In this document: one piece after another, positions 35,928 to 46,000 of the stretch
How positions within the stretch are numbered: the first letter of the stretch is position 1
How the letters are laid out: each line of letters begins with the position of its first letter
From: an uncultured Muribaculaceae bacterium
GTDB taxonomy: Bacteria > Bacteroidota > Bacteroidia > Bacteroidales > Muribaculaceae
NCBI GenBank assembly: GCA_910587355.1
Contig: CAJUKF010000001.1
Coordinates: 62,001 to 126,000, forward strand
Reading direction: 5' to 3'
Length of the DNA: 64,000 bases
The notes under the pieces: generated by a model
What the model was told of the DNA's origin: nothing
What the model saw: the letters and a program-made list of their open reading frames with translations, nothing else
The model's database searches: none
Made by a program: the position numbers and the translations under genes

Positions 35928-37088
35928 TCACATATCCAGGAACTTGCGGTATTGTTCATCCGTGTGCTCCAGGCCGAAACCTTCGCTTACCTGGCGGCGC
36001 CCAAGTTCGCCGATTTTCCTGCGTTTTTCGGGGTTGTGCAGCAGTTGCACGACACAGGCTGCCATGACGGCCGGGTCGGCTTTGCATATCACAAGGGAGT
36101 CGCTCAGCTGCTCTATGCCTTCGGCTCCTTTGGAGGTAGTCACGACGCAGCAGCCGCAGGCCAGCGCCTGAAGTATTTTGTTCTGAACTCCCGAGCCGCT
36201 GAGCATTGGTGCTACGACAAGCGCGCAGTCCCGGTAAAGGGGCGTGAGCGATTCTACAAAGCCCGTCACGCACACACCTCTGAGGGCGGCGAGTTCCCTT
36301 ACTTTTGCTGAAGGCGATTTCCCCGCTATAGTGAATGTCACATCGGGAATGTCGCGCCGAATGAGCGGCATTACTTCGCGGGCAAAAAAGCTGCTCGCGG
36401 CAACATTCGGTTCGTAGTCCATTATGCCTGTGAAGAGTATGTTGCGCGAGTCCGGGGTGTGGCGGCAGCAGTCGGCTTCCGGGACAAAAGAAACACTGTT
36501 GCCGACTATGCATTTGGCCCCTCCGCAGATAAATGATGCGTCGACCTCCGATATATAGGCGGTGCGGTGGAAATATTTCAGTGCTTCGGTCTCGTACAGT
36601 TTCAGGCGCCGTGCTTCTGTTTTTAGTAAATACTGACGTATTCCATGAGACATTTTTGCCGCCGTCTCGCGGTTCATGGCCAGTGAATCGGTCATGTCGA
36701 GATATGATTTTACACCATTGAGTCCCATGACATATTGTGCCATGACAGTCGATGCGCAGAAAATGAAGCTGTACTCATGTGCATGAGCGGCCACAAAGCG
36801 TCTCATGGCGCTGTTGTCGTAATGGTTTACTACTTCCGCACGGCCATTGACAATTGTGCGTACGGCCTGTAAGGCACGTAATACAGGCGGCACATAGAAA
36901 CTGTATTCATTTACGATTGCGCTGTTGAAACTCTTCTGAGACACGACATCGCGCCGGTGTGTGATGAAGGCGATGTCGACTTCGAAGTGGCGTGTGAGAA
37001 AATCCACACCCTGACAGATACGGATGTGGTCTCCTCCTACAGCCGGATACGGCGGTATATGCGACAATAAAAGAATACGTTTCTTCAT
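35928..37088 (-). CDS. Glycosyltransferase, GT4-like
   Basis: A 386-residue cytoplasmic or membrane-associated enzyme with a GT-B fold. It starts MKKRILLLSHIPPYPAVGG, a nucleotide-sugar glycosyltransferase opening, and has ILFTGIMDYEPNVAASSFFA near 230 and VVAPMLSGSGVQNKILQALACG (cited as GSGVQNKILQALACG) near 312, the donor-binding EX7E-type region with an acidic residue replaced. The ATG at 37088 is chosen because the -7 box lies at 37106-37113. It resembles proteins linked to exopolysaccharide or surface glycan synthesis. The sugar is unknown. Confidence 0.82.
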   Translation of the reverse strand: MKKRILLLSHIPPYPAVGGDHIRICQGVDFLTRHFEVDIAFITHRRDVVSQKSFNSAIVNEYSFYVPPVLRALQAVRTIVNGRAEVVNHYDNSAMRRFVAAHAHEYSFIFCASTVMAQYVMGLNGVKSYLDMTDSLAMNRETAAKMSHGIRQYLLKTEARRLKLYETEALKYFHRTAYISEVDASFICGGAKCIVGNSVSFVPEADCCRHTPDSRNILFTGIMDYEPNVAASSFFAREVMPLIRRDIPDVTFTIAGKSPSAKVRELAALRGVCVTGFVESLTPLYRDCALVVAPMLSGSGVQNKILQALACGCCVVTTSKGAEGIEQLSDSLVICKADPAVMAACVVQLLHNPEKRRKIGELGRRQVSEGFGLEHTDEQYRKFLDM

Positions 37089-37105
37089 ATCATAGCTCTG
37101 TTGCG

Positions 37106-37136
37106 CAAATTTAATAAACATCATCCGTATGTGCAA
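37106..37136 (-). promoter_or_regulatory. Promoter of the glycosyltransferase gene
   Basis: Minus-strand -7 TAAATTTG (37106-37113), 20-nt spacer, -33 TTG (37134-37136). The -33 element abuts the terminator of the transporter gene upstream, so the two units are separated by only a few bases. Confidence 0.75.
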
Positions 37137-37137
37137 G

Positions 37138-37174
37138 CATAAAAAAGCCGCGGCATTGACGTATGCCGCGGCTT
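37138..37174 (-). terminator. Terminator of the AspT-type transporter gene
   Basis: On the minus strand a perfect 12-bp stem (AAGCCGCGGCAT / ATGCCGCGGCTT, 37163-37174 with 37145-37156) with a 6-nt loop is followed by a T run. It is 22 nt downstream of the transporter stop. Confidence 0.92.
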
Positions 37175-37196
37175 GTATGACTGTTGTGATGAGAAG

Positions 37197-38858
37197 TTAA
37201 GCAAGACAGAGAATCAGGGCCTGTGCCGCAACCACGCGCAGGAACATCGTGAGCGGGTAGACGGTAGAGTAAGCGACGGCAGGAGCGTCGTTGCCTGTTG
37301 AGTTGTTGGCGTATGCAAGGGCAGGGGGGTCGGTGCAGCCGCCCGACATGAGACCCATGATTGTGAGCAGGTTGATTTTGTCGTGGCCGCGGGCAATGCA
37401 GCCTACGATAATCAGAGGTACGACGGTGATGACGAAACCCCAGATTACCCACCACATACCGGTGGTGTTGAATACCGATGCGGCGAAGTCCTTGCCGGCG
37501 GCGATACCGACGGATGCGAGGAAGAGGCATATGCCGAGTTCGCGGAGCAGAAGCGACGCAGAGGTAGAGGTGTATGTGACGAGTTTGGCGCGATAGCCGA
37601 AACGGCCCAGAAGGATTGCCACGACGAGGGGGCCGCCTGCGAGGCCGAGTTTCATGTCGAAGCCGAGGTTTACCTGTCCGAGCACGATGCCGAGTATGAT
37701 GCCTACGAAAATGGTTATGAGGTTCGGCTGGTTGAGGCGTTTCATCGAGTTGCCGAGACGGTCGGCAAGCCGGTCAATATCCTCGAGGTTGCCCACAACA
37801 GTGAGGCGGTCGCCCATCTGGAGGCGGAGGTTGGGAGATGCGAGAAGGTCGACGCCGGCACGGTTTACACGGGTGGCGTTGAGTTTGTAGCCGTTGTGCA
37901 GGCGCAGCGAGCCGAGGGCCACACCGTTGAATTCGCTCTTGGTGATAAGAATACGGCGTGAGAAAATCGGAGCGGGCACTGCTTCCCAGTCCATTTCTAT
38001 TTCAGAACCAATCACAGCCTTGAATCGCTCTACATCGCTTGCCGAGCATATGATGAGAAGAAGATTGCCTGTGTGGATTTGTGTCGACGATTTAGGAATC
38101 GTGATTTTGCCGGCTTCGTCCATGATACGCGATACGACGAAGTTGGTGCGTACGATATCGTGGAGCTGTAGCAGGGTCTTGCCGTCGACAAGCTGATTCT
38201 CTACTTTAACTGAGAGCATAAAGGGCTTGAGATGCGATTCTTCCTGCTCTTTTTCGATTTTTTCGATTTCAGTGGCTGTGTTGATGCGGAACACCCATTT
38301 GATAACGAACATCGACAGAATAATGCCAATCACGCCCAGAGGATAAGCTGCGGCATATCCGCTTGCCATGATGTTGGCCTGCTCGGGCGAGGAGGTGAGG
38401 GTGGTGACTGTCTGCTGGGCGGCTGCCAGGCCGGGGGTGTTGGTCACGGCGCCGCTCATTACGCCTACGAGTGCTGAGATGTCGTGGATATTGCCGAAGA
38501 AATAGATTCCGAGCACTATGGCCACGTTGAGCATAATTCCGAGTACGGCAAGTAAATTGAGCCTCATGCCTCCTTTCTTGAATGAAGAGAAGAAGCCTGG
38601 ACCAACCTGCAGGCCTATCGAGAAAATGAACAGGATAAGGCCGAATTCGCGTACAAACTTGAGGATATTCGAATCCACCATGTATCCGAAGTGTCCCATC
38701 AAGATGCCCACGAAAAGAACGAAGGTTACGCCGAGCGATATACCGAATATTTTCACCTTGCCGATGTAAATACCCGCTGCTATGACGAAGCTGTAAAGCA
38801 CAAGGGTCGATGCTATCGACACTTCGCCCGGCATGAATAAGTGAGCAATTGCGTCCAT
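37197..38858 (-). CDS. AspT/YidE/YbjL-type transporter
   Basis: A 553-residue inner-membrane protein of the aspartate-alanine exchanger family. Two blocks of membrane helices (about 15-200 and 375-550), each with the duplication signature (FIFSIGLQVGPGFF near 95; LFLASVGIAAGKDF near 445), flank two cytoplasmic TrkA-C-like domains (about 205-370). The family includes the AspT exchanger of Tetragenococcus; the substrate here is unknown. It is a single-gene unit with a -7-like TAACTTTG at 38925-38932 and a strong terminator. Confidence 0.88.
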   Translation of the reverse strand: MDAIAHLFMPGEVSIASTLVLYSFVIAAGIYIGKVKIFGISLGVTFVLFVGILMGHFGYMVDSNILKFVREFGLILFIFSIGLQVGPGFFSSFKKGGMRLNLLAVLGIMLNVAIVLGIYFFGNIHDISALVGVMSGAVTNTPGLAAAQQTVTTLTSSPEQANIMASGYAAAYPLGVIGIILSMFVIKWVFRINTATEIEKIEKEQEESHLKPFMLSVKVENQLVDGKTLLQLHDIVRTNFVVSRIMDEAGKITIPKSSTQIHTGNLLLIICSASDVERFKAVIGSEIEMDWEAVPAPIFSRRILITKSEFNGVALGSLRLHNGYKLNATRVNRAGVDLLASPNLRLQMGDRLTVVGNLEDIDRLADRLGNSMKRLNQPNLITIFVGIILGIVLGQVNLGFDMKLGLAGGPLVVAILLGRFGYRAKLVTYTSTSASLLLRELGICLFLASVGIAAGKDFAASVFNTTGMWWVIWGFVITVVPLIIVGCIARGHDKINLLTIMGLMSGGCTDPPALAYANNSTGNDAPAVAYSTVYPLTMFLRVVAAQALILCLA

Positions 38859-39187
38859 CTATGATTTAATTAGTGATTTTCAGCACTTTATGATTGACCG
38901 TGTAAGGGCGTTTCAAATTTTTTGCAAAGTTAACAATTTTATTTCAAGCATGGAAATATTTTTAACTCTACTTGCACTTTACGGAAAACTGTGATGTCGC
39001 AAATGAAAAAAATTGAACAAACGCTGCGTGTGGTTCGTTTTCTTTAAAACAATGACCGTTATTGCCTCCTAAATAAATTGTAATATAAAGAATAAATTAA
39101 GATTTTTAAGTTAAATTAATTGGCATTTAAGGATTATCAGTTTTAACTTTGCTTCCGACAATGCATTTAACGAAAAACTGTTTTCTT
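38859..39187. other. Divergent intergenic region between transporter and OmpA genes
   Basis: 329 bases, strongly A/T-rich. It holds the minus-strand -7 element (TAACTTTG, 38925-38932) of the transporter, and the promoter of the OmpA gene at its right end. In the middle (about 38960-39115) I see no reading frame, repeat or strong hairpin. Confidence 0.6.
39120..39151 (+). promoter_or_regulatory. Promoter of the OmpA-family gene
   Basis: -33 TTG (39120-39122), 21-nt spacer, -7 TAACTTTG (39144-39151). The RNA should start near 39158, about 30 nt before the ATG at 39188. Confidence 0.7.
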
Positions 39188-40327
39188 ATGAAAAAGAAGT
39201 TCCTTGCCGCATTGGCAATTGCTGTTTCAGGTGTCGCATCGGCATCAGCCCAGGCCGTAGAGCAGCCCGGTTTCTTTGACAACTGGTCGATTGGCCTTGA
39301 CGGAGGTGTCACATCACCTCTGAGACGTAATCCGTTTTTCAAATCAATGCGAGGTGTGGTAGGCGCACATATTCAGAAACAAATCACGCCTACTTTCGCT
39401 ATCGGTGCCGAAGGTCTTTTCGGAATCAATACATCATCGTGGAAAGGACGCGTACATAGCAGTACCGTGTTCGATAACTCTTATGTCGGTCTGTATGGCG
39501 CTGTCGACCTCTTCAATCTTTTTGATGGGTATAAATGCGCTCTAAGACCATTCAATATTGAGGCTGTGGCCGGTGCAGGCTGGGCGCACGAGTATTTCTC
39601 AAGCAGCGATGCTGCATCTCCATGGAATTATTTCGCTACTAAGGCCGGTTTCAACCTGAATTACAATATCAACGACAATGTGACAGTATCGCTTAAGCCT
39701 TCGGTGCTGTGGAATATGTCGGGTAATTTCAAGTCGAGCAACCTCGGATTCAATGTCAATAAGGCCGTTTTCAATTTCATGGCCTCCGTTACATATCACC
39801 TTCCCGGCGGCTTCGAGTGTGTACGTCCGTATGACCAGGGTGAAATCGACGCTCTTAACGGTGAAATCAATATGCTTCGTGACGCCTTGGCCGCACAGAC
39901 TGTGGCAACCGATGCCGCACTTGCCGATGTGGCTGCCTGCAGTGCTGCCCTCGACTCATGCATGAACAGAAAGCCTCAGATTGTGGAGAAGGTCAACAAC
40001 CAGTACAATTCCGTACGTTTCGTATTCTTCCGCATAGGTTCGTCGACAATTACTGCCGACCAGCGCCCCAACATCGAGATGATAGCCACCTATATGGTCA
40101 ACCATCCCAAGTCCAAAGTCGTTATCAAGGGTTATGCATCCAAGGACGGCAACTATGATTTCAATATCAAACTGGCACAGCGTCGTGCCGAGGCTGTGAA
40201 AGATGCCTTGATGAAGAGCTACAAGATTCCTGCAAGCCGCATTGTGGCTGAAGGAGAGGGCATCGGCAATATGTTCGAAGAAGAGTCGTGGAACCGTGTA
40301 AGTATCTGCACACTTGATGAAGACTAA
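39188..40327 (+). CDS. OmpA-family outer membrane protein
   Basis: A 379-residue protein: signal peptide (about 1-22, cleaved after SASAQ), an eight-strand-like beta-barrel domain (about 25-220) and a C-terminal peptidoglycan-binding OmpA domain (about 270-375). The latter contains FRIGSSTITADQRPNIEMIA and the VVIKGYASKDGNYDFN and LAQRRAEAVKDAL signatures. A coiled linker (about 225-260) joins the two. It is probably abundant: it has a good promoter and stands alone. An in-frame start at 39149 would lie on the -7 box and is rejected. Confidence 0.93.
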   Translation: MKKKFLAALAIAVSGVASASAQAVEQPGFFDNWSIGLDGGVTSPLRRNPFFKSMRGVVGAHIQKQITPTFAIGAEGLFGINTSSWKGRVHSSTVFDNSYVGLYGAVDLFNLFDGYKCALRPFNIEAVAGAGWAHEYFSSSDAASPWNYFATKAGFNLNYNINDNVTVSLKPSVLWNMSGNFKSSNLGFNVNKAVFNFMASVTYHLPGGFECVRPYDQGEIDALNGEINMLRDALAAQTVATDAALADVAACSAALDSCMNRKPQIVEKVNNQYNSVRFVFFRIGSSTITADQRPNIEMIATYMVNHPKSKVVIKGYASKDGNYDFNIKLAQRRAEAVKDALMKSYKIPASRIVAEGEGIGNMFEEESWNRVSICTLDED

Positions 40328-40383
40328 TACTATCTCTGAATCCCTTAAACATTTGCACTGACATAAAACCCATTCTGTCCGAG

Positions 40384-40411
40384 AGGGGTCGCGACGGTTG
40401 TCACGGCCCCT
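40384..40411 (+). terminator. Weak hairpin after the OmpA gene
   Basis: An imperfect inverted repeat GAGGGGTCG / CGGCCCCTC around 40382-40412 lies between the OmpA stop and the SemiSWEET start. There is no T run, so it may be a structured leader or a rho-dependent end, not an intrinsic terminator. Confidence 0.3.
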
Positions 40412-40440
40412 CCGGCATCTGATTACCAAGCATAAAAACT

Positions 40441-40719
40441 ATGAACGAACTCTGGACAAATATCTTCGGCTACAGTGCCACCATATGTATGGTACTCGGT
40501 TATCTGCCGCAGGCCATTGCGACTATCCGCACGCGCAATACCGGCGGCATATCGCTCACAGCCTTCATAATGCTTGCGCTCGGCTCTATATTCTTTATCG
40601 TACAGGGCTGTATGACCGCAAACTGGCCTCTGGTGATAGCTAATACAATCACTACTGTATGCTCTGTGATAATCTTCGCTATCAAAATTCATAACGATTA
40701 CGGCAGGAAGCGTAAATGA
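40441..40719 (+). CDS. SemiSWEET sugar transporter
   Basis: A 92-residue membrane protein with three helices (about 8-27, 37-57, 64-85), the half-transporter that dimerises to move sugars. The PQ-loop motif GYLPQAIATIRTRNTGGISL (near 19-38) is diagnostic, with the helix-1 Pro21 and Gln22 in place. Bacterial SemiSWEETs carry glucose or sucrose; the substrate here is unknown. It lies between the OmpA gene and topA with no other metabolic gene beside it. Confidence 0.9.
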   Translation: MNELWTNIFGYSATICMVLGYLPQAIATIRTRNTGGISLTAFIMLALGSIFFIVQGCMTANWPLVIANTITTVCSVIIFAIKIHNDYGRKRK

Positions 40720-40826
40720 CCATTGGGTGATGCCCGTTTTTGACGTTTTTGTTAATTTTTGCGCAAATCTCACATTAATATAAAGAAAATGACTAATTTT
40801 GCGCCTTGAAACAGAAAGCTACCACT

Positions 40827-43175
40827 ATGAGCACACCAAAAAATCTTGTCATCGTCGAATCTCCGGCAAAGGCCAAGACTATTGAGAAGTTTCTCGGCAG
40901 CGACTACCGCGTGATGTCGAGTTATGGTCATATACGCGACCTGAAGAAGAAAAAATTCAGCATCGATGTCGATAACGGCTTCGCTCCGATATATGAAATC
41001 CCCGAGGATAAGACGCAACTCGTATCAGAGCTGAAGCGGGCTGCCGCAGGAGCGAAGACAGTGTGGCTCGCATCCGATGAGGACCGCGAGGGAGAGGCCA
41101 TTGCGTGGCATCTTTACGAAGTGCTCGGTCTCAAGCCTGAGAATACAAGGCGCATAGTGTTTCATGAAATCACAAAGAAGGCCATTCTCAATGCAATCGC
41201 CAATCCGCGTGACATAGACCTTGCGAGAGTGGACGCACAGCAGGCCCGCCGTGTGCTCGACCGTATAGTAGGCTTCGAGCTTTCTCCTGTGCTCTGGAAG
41301 CGTCTGAAGCCTGCTCTTTCAGCAGGCCGCGTGCAGTCCGTGGCTGTAAGACTCATAGTAGAGCGTGAGAAAGAAATTCAGGCTTTCGTAAGCGAGCCTT
41401 ATTTCCGGGTGTCGGGTCTCTTCGGTGTCGAAGGCTCTCAGACATCTGTCCGTGCCGAGCTCGGCCACCGTCTGGGCTCTTCCGATGAGGCCGAGGCGCT
41501 TCTCAGAGAGTGTGCCGGTGCCAGGTTCTCTATCGGCGCAATCAGTGTGCGGCCTATCAAAAAATCACCGGCTCCCCCATTCACCACTTCCACTCTCCAG
41601 CAGGAAGCTGCGCGCAAACTCGGTTTCTCTGTGTCGCAGACCATGATGGTGGCTCAGCATCTTTACGAGAACGGTCATATAACCTATATGCGTACTGACT
41701 CGCTCAATCTCAGCGACGAGGCTGTGGCCGCTATTTCCTCCCAGATAGAAAGTACGCACGGGCGCGAGTATCTGCACGTACGCAAGTACCATACTAACTC
41801 CAAAGGCGCTCAGGAAGCTCATGAGGCAATCCGTCCCACATATGTCGACGTGACAGAACTGCCTGATGCCACTGCTCAGGAGCAGAAACTTTATGCTCTT
41901 ATACGCCGGCGTGCCATAGCCTCGCAGATGGCCGACGCGGAAATCAAAAAGACTACTGCCGAAATCGTGTCGCCATCGGTGCCGTATCCCTTCGCAGCTA
42001 CCGGAGAGGTGGTGGAATTCGACGGATTTCTCAAAGTATATGCTGAGGGTCACGACGAAGAATCGCTTGAAGACGGTGATGCCCCCGTGCTTCCCAAACT
42101 CACTTCCGGCGATGCCGTCACTCTTGAGAGCGCCGAGGCTACGGAGCGTTTCACACAGCATCCTCCGCGTTATACCGAAGCTTCTCTGGTGAAAAAAATG
42201 GAAGAACTCGGCATCGGTCGTCCTTCGACCTACGCTCCCACAATTTCCACAATTCAACAGCGCGGATATGTAGAGCGCGGCGAGCATGAAGGCGTTCAGC
42301 GCGAATATGACGTAATCACCCTCGGTTCAGACGGCAAAATCTCTAAGGAAATCCGCAGCCAGAACAGCGGTTCCGACAAAGGCAAGCTTGTGCCTACCGA
42401 CATAGGTATGATTGTAAACGATTTCCTGTCGGAATATTTCCCGTCGATTCTCGACTATAACTTCACGGCCAAAGTGGAGGAACGCTTCGACGAGATTGCC
42501 CATGGGACATTGCCCTGGAATGAGGAAATCGGTGATTTCTACAGAGATTTCCATCCTGCGATTGACCAGGCTCTGACCATAAGTCAGGGACCGAAGTTCG
42601 GTGAGCGAGTTTTAGGCGCCGACCCGGCGACAGGCGAGACTGTAAGCGTCAAAATAGGCCGGTTCGGCCCTGTTGTGCAGATTGGTGATGCCGATGCAGA
42701 GGTCAAGCCGCGTTTTGCTTCGTTGCTCAAGGACCAGTCAATGGCTACAATCACTCTTGAGGAAGCCCTGAAGCTCTTTGAATTCCCCCGGCAGCTCGGG
42801 GATTTCGAAGGCAAGGCTGTGTCGGTAGGCGTAGGCCGTTTCGGTCCTTATGTGCGCCACGAGGGCAAGTATGTGTCGATTCCCAAAGACATGCAGGCAG
42901 CCGAAGTGACACTCGAACAGGCAATAGAACTTATTGAAGCCAAGCGCGTGAGCGATGCTCAGAAGACACTCCATGTCTACACCGAAAATCCCGACATGCA
43001 GATTCTCAACGGCCGTTTCGGTCCGTATATCGCATATAAGAAGAAAAATTACAAACTTCCGCGTGGTCTTGAGCATCCCGAGACTCTTCCTTATGAAGAA
43101 GCGCTCAAAATTGTTGAATCGGCCGATACCGCGCCGGCAAAACCAAAACGCGGCACCGCTAAAAAGAAAAAATAA
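40827..43175 (+). CDS. topA: DNA topoisomerase I
   Basis: Relaxes negative supercoils by a type IA strand passage. The 782-residue enzyme begins LVIVESPAKAKTIEKFLG (Toprim, with Glu11), has the ASDEDREGEAIAWHL acidic motif near 82-96, SAGRVQSVAVRLIVERE near 165 and the catalytic Tyr287 in HITYMRTDS. The C-terminus has no four-Cys zinc fingers. It carries Topo_C repeats (e.g. VGRFGPYVRHEGKYVSIP and NGRFGPYIAYKKKNYKLP) and a Lys-rich tail, the form seen in Bacteroidetes. The ATG at 40827 follows a -7-like TAATTTTG (40794-40801). It overlaps the next gene as TAATG. Confidence 0.96.
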   Translation: MSTPKNLVIVESPAKAKTIEKFLGSDYRVMSSYGHIRDLKKKKFSIDVDNGFAPIYEIPEDKTQLVSELKRAAAGAKTVWLASDEDREGEAIAWHLYEVLGLKPENTRRIVFHEITKKAILNAIANPRDIDLARVDAQQARRVLDRIVGFELSPVLWKRLKPALSAGRVQSVAVRLIVEREKEIQAFVSEPYFRVSGLFGVEGSQTSVRAELGHRLGSSDEAEALLRECAGARFSIGAISVRPIKKSPAPPFTTSTLQQEAARKLGFSVSQTMMVAQHLYENGHITYMRTDSLNLSDEAVAAISSQIESTHGREYLHVRKYHTNSKGAQEAHEAIRPTYVDVTELPDATAQEQKLYALIRRRAIASQMADAEIKKTTAEIVSPSVPYPFAATGEVVEFDGFLKVYAEGHDEESLEDGDAPVLPKLTSGDAVTLESAEATERFTQHPPRYTEASLVKKMEELGIGRPSTYAPTISTIQQRGYVERGEHEGVQREYDVITLGSDGKISKEIRSQNSGSDKGKLVPTDIGMIVNDFLSEYFPSILDYNFTAKVEERFDEIAHGTLPWNEEIGDFYRDFHPAIDQALTISQGPKFGERVLGADPATGETVSVKIGRFGPVVQIGDADAEVKPRFASLLKDQSMATITLEEALKLFEFPRQLGDFEGKAVSVGVGRFGPYVRHEGKYVSIPKDMQAAEVTLEQAIELIEAKRVSDAQKTLHVYTENPDMQILNGRFGPYIAYKKKNYKLPRGLEHPETLPYEEALKIVESADTAPAKPKRGTAKKKK

Positions 43176-44113
43176 TGGCACGCAAACCGCTTGCCGCCAA
43201 ACCCGGCACACAGGCCAATGTTTTCAGGCCCGATAACATACTGTCTTTCACCGTTTCGGCACTGACCGAGCCGGTGAAGCTCTTCGATTTCCTGCTCGGC
43301 GTATTTCCGCAGGCAAAACGTACGACCGTAAAGGACTATCTGAAGCATCATCAGGTAATGGTGGGCGACAATGTGGTCACTCAATTCGACACTCCATTGT
43401 CGGAGGGAGACGTGGTGAAAGTGAATACCACGCGCGAATTTCAGGTATTCTCGCATCCGCGTATGCGTCTGGTTTATGAAGACGATGATATTATCGTGGT
43501 CGACAAAGGCTATGGTCTGTTGTCGATGGGTACGGATAAAATCAAGGAGGGAACCGCATATTCCATTCTACGTGAGTATCTCAAACGCAAAGATCCCCGT
43601 AATAAACTTTTTATCATCCACCGTCTCGACCGCGACACTTCGGGCCTGATGATGTTTGCCAAAAGTATGCAGGCCAAAGAGAACATGCAGCACAACTGGA
43701 ACAACATGGTGCTCGAGCGCAAGTATGTGGCCGTCACAGAAGGTGCTCCCGAGCCTGCCGAGGGTGAAATCCGAAGCTATCTTGCGGAGAACGAGGCCCA
43801 CGAGGTATACTCGACGAATGACCCCGAAAAGGGAAAACTTGCCGTTACCTACTATGCGACGCTCCGCGACCGCAAGCCTTACGCGCTTGTCGAACTGAGT
43901 CTGGCCACAGGGCGCAAGAACCAGATACGCGTGCATATGAAAGATGCCGGGCATCCGATTGCGGGCGACCGGCGCTATGGCGCAACATCATCGCCCATCC
44001 ACCGCCTCTGCCTCCATGCGCGCACACTGCGGTTTGTGCATCCCATTACCAGACGCGACATGTATTTCTCATCACCGATTCCGTCCGGTTTCCTTAAACT
44101 GACGGGCAAATAA
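43175..44113 (+). CDS. RluA-family pseudouridine synthase
   Basis: A 312-residue rRNA- or tRNA-modifying enzyme. An N-terminal S4 RNA-binding domain (about 32-90) precedes the catalytic domain, with the catalytic Asp152 in the HRLDRDTSG motif and a later LATGRKNQIRVHMKDAGHPIAGD (cited as TGRKNQIRVHM) segment near 245. Bacteroidetes genomes carry several paralogues, so the target position cannot be named. Its ATG overlaps the topA stop by one base, so the two are cotranscribed. Confidence 0.93.
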   Translation: MARKPLAAKPGTQANVFRPDNILSFTVSALTEPVKLFDFLLGVFPQAKRTTVKDYLKHHQVMVGDNVVTQFDTPLSEGDVVKVNTTREFQVFSHPRMRLVYEDDDIIVVDKGYGLLSMGTDKIKEGTAYSILREYLKRKDPRNKLFIIHRLDRDTSGLMMFAKSMQAKENMQHNWNNMVLERKYVAVTEGAPEPAEGEIRSYLAENEAHEVYSTNDPEKGKLAVTYYATLRDRKPYALVELSLATGRKNQIRVHMKDAGHPIAGDRRYGATSSPIHRLCLHARTLRFVHPITRRDMYFSSPIPSGFLKLTGK

Positions 44114-44146
44114 CAATCACGGCCTATACACTCTCTTGCACAGAAA

Positions 44147-46000
44147 ATGGTAATAATAAAACGTCTGCACTCCTATATGCTCCAGCGGTTTCTGCCACTG
44201 CTGGCAATGACGTTTTTTATATGCCTTTTCATAGTGCTGATGCAGTTTCTATGGAAGTCTATCGATGACCTCGTAGGCAAGGGCCTTGAAGTGTCGGTAA
44301 TTGGAGAACTCTTTTTCTACGCCGCTCTCACTATGGTGCCTATGGCACTCCCTCTGGCTGTGCTGCTGGCTTCCCTCATGGTCTTCGGCAATCTGGGCGA
44401 GAATTTCGAGCTTACGGCCATGAAGGCCTCGGGCATCTCTCTGTTCCGTATAATGAAACCCCTTACCATTGTGATGATTCTCATTGCAATCGGTGCTTTT
44501 TTCTTTCAGAACAATGTGCTCCCGGTAGCACAGACCAAGATGTGGACGCTTCTGTTCTCTGTGCGGCAGAAAACGCCTGAGGTCGAAATCCCGCAGCGCT
44601 CGTTCTATGACCAGATACCAAATATGAATCTTTACGTGGAGCGAAAAAATGCCGAGACCGGCATGCTCTACGATATGATAATCTACGACCTTTCGCGAGG
44701 TCTCGACAATACGCGTGTGATACTTGCCGACTCGGGACGCTTCAATTTTACTGAAGACAAAACACGTCTGTATCTGCATCTTTATACCGGCGAGATGTTC
44801 GAGAATATGCGCGACAATTCCATGGGGCTTTCATCGGCATCGTCTGGCAGTTATCTGCCGTTCCGTCGCGAAAGTTTTACCGAGAAGGAAGTCTATTTCC
44901 CCTTCGATGCCAATTTCAACCGAATTGACGAGGGCGGCATCCGCAGTCAGTATGTAGGGCAGAATATAAGCGAGCTCAAACATTCCATTGACTCTATCGG
45001 CCGTCAGGTCGACTCTATAGGAAATATCTATGCGCGCGACCTTCTCACCACACCGTATTTTGGTATGCAGGCGCGCTCTTACAACCGGAGAACCGGAGCC
45101 ATTGAGCAGCATGAGGTGCCGCTCAGCGGTGTCCATAAGCTGTATGATGTGGATTCGCTCTTCGAGGCACCTGACCCCGGCTATGCCAAGAGCTATGTGT
45201 CGCAGGCTCTTGCGAAAGCCAAACGTCAGCAGCAGGATTATCAGTACCGCAGCCTTGTGCTTGCCGAACAGGCCAAACTGATGCGCAGACACGACATAGA
45301 ACTCGAACGAAAGTTCACTCTGTCATTCGCCTGCATCATATTCTTTTTCATCGGAGCGCCTCTCGGCGCGATTATCAAGAAGGGCGGCCTCGGTACTCCT
45401 TTGGTTATTTCCGTGCTTCTCTTCATTGTCTACTATATAATCGACAACGCCGGCTACAAAATGGCCCGCGACGGTAAAGTGCCCGTATGGGAAGGAATAT
45501 GGCTTAGTTCGGCAGTTCTTCTGCCATTGGGTGTCTTTCTCACATATAAGGCCGCAGGAGACTCCGCGGAGTTCAAGTTCGATGGTCTGGTGAAACTTTT
45601 CCGCCGTGTTGCCGGTCGCGAAATGCCTCGTGCTCTTGTCCTTAAGGAAGTACATATGACTGATGTGAATCCTGCCGATGCTATCGCCATGTTGCAGAGT
45701 TTCCTTATGCTTGAGGAACAGGAGCAGCAGATGGTGAAACGTCTGGGCAAGTTTGCGGTTTTTGCCCGCGGACCGGCAGCCGCTCTTCAGCAACCCCTGA
45801 ATCAGCTCGTCGACTATCTCTCCAATACCGACGACAACTACGTGATAGCACTTTTGAACGAATATCCCTTTACTCCTACCAACCGGCGTCTGGCCGGCAT
45901 GATTGGTACTACCCGAAGGCTGCTCGAACGCCTCGGAGCCACATCGGATGCCGCCGATGCTCATAACACACCCGATAATGAATCAGAACATACGTCTTGA
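44147..46000 (+). CDS. LptF/LptG-family permease
   Basis: A 617-residue membrane subunit of the lipopolysaccharide export ABC complex (LptB2FG), which drives LPS from the inner membrane across the periplasm. Membrane helices lie at about 15-38, 55-78 and 100-122, and again at 405-425, 428-448 and 460-480, with a periplasmic beta-jellyroll between (about 125-380). The cytoplasmic tail of ~130 residues is longer than in proteobacteria. The last 23 nt overlap ribBA. Confidence 0.92.
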   Translation: MVIIKRLHSYMLQRFLPLLAMTFFICLFIVLMQFLWKSIDDLVGKGLEVSVIGELFFYAALTMVPMALPLAVLLASLMVFGNLGENFELTAMKASGISLFRIMKPLTIVMILIAIGAFFFQNNVLPVAQTKMWTLLFSVRQKTPEVEIPQRSFYDQIPNMNLYVERKNAETGMLYDMIIYDLSRGLDNTRVILADSGRFNFTEDKTRLYLHLYTGEMFENMRDNSMGLSSASSGSYLPFRRESFTEKEVYFPFDANFNRIDEGGIRSQYVGQNISELKHSIDSIGRQVDSIGNIYARDLLTTPYFGMQARSYNRRTGAIEQHEVPLSGVHKLYDVDSLFEAPDPGYAKSYVSQALAKAKRQQQDYQYRSLVLAEQAKLMRRHDIELERKFTLSFACIIFFFIGAPLGAIIKKGGLGTPLVISVLLFIVYYIIDNAGYKMARDGKVPVWEGIWLSSAVLLPLGVFLTYKAAGDSAEFKFDGLVKLFRRVAGREMPRALVLKEVHMTDVNPADAIAMLQSFLMLEEQEQQMVKRLGKFAVFARGPAAALQQPLNQLVDYLSNTDDNYVIALLNEYPFTPTNRRLAGMIGTTRRLLERLGATSDAADAHNTPDNESEHTS

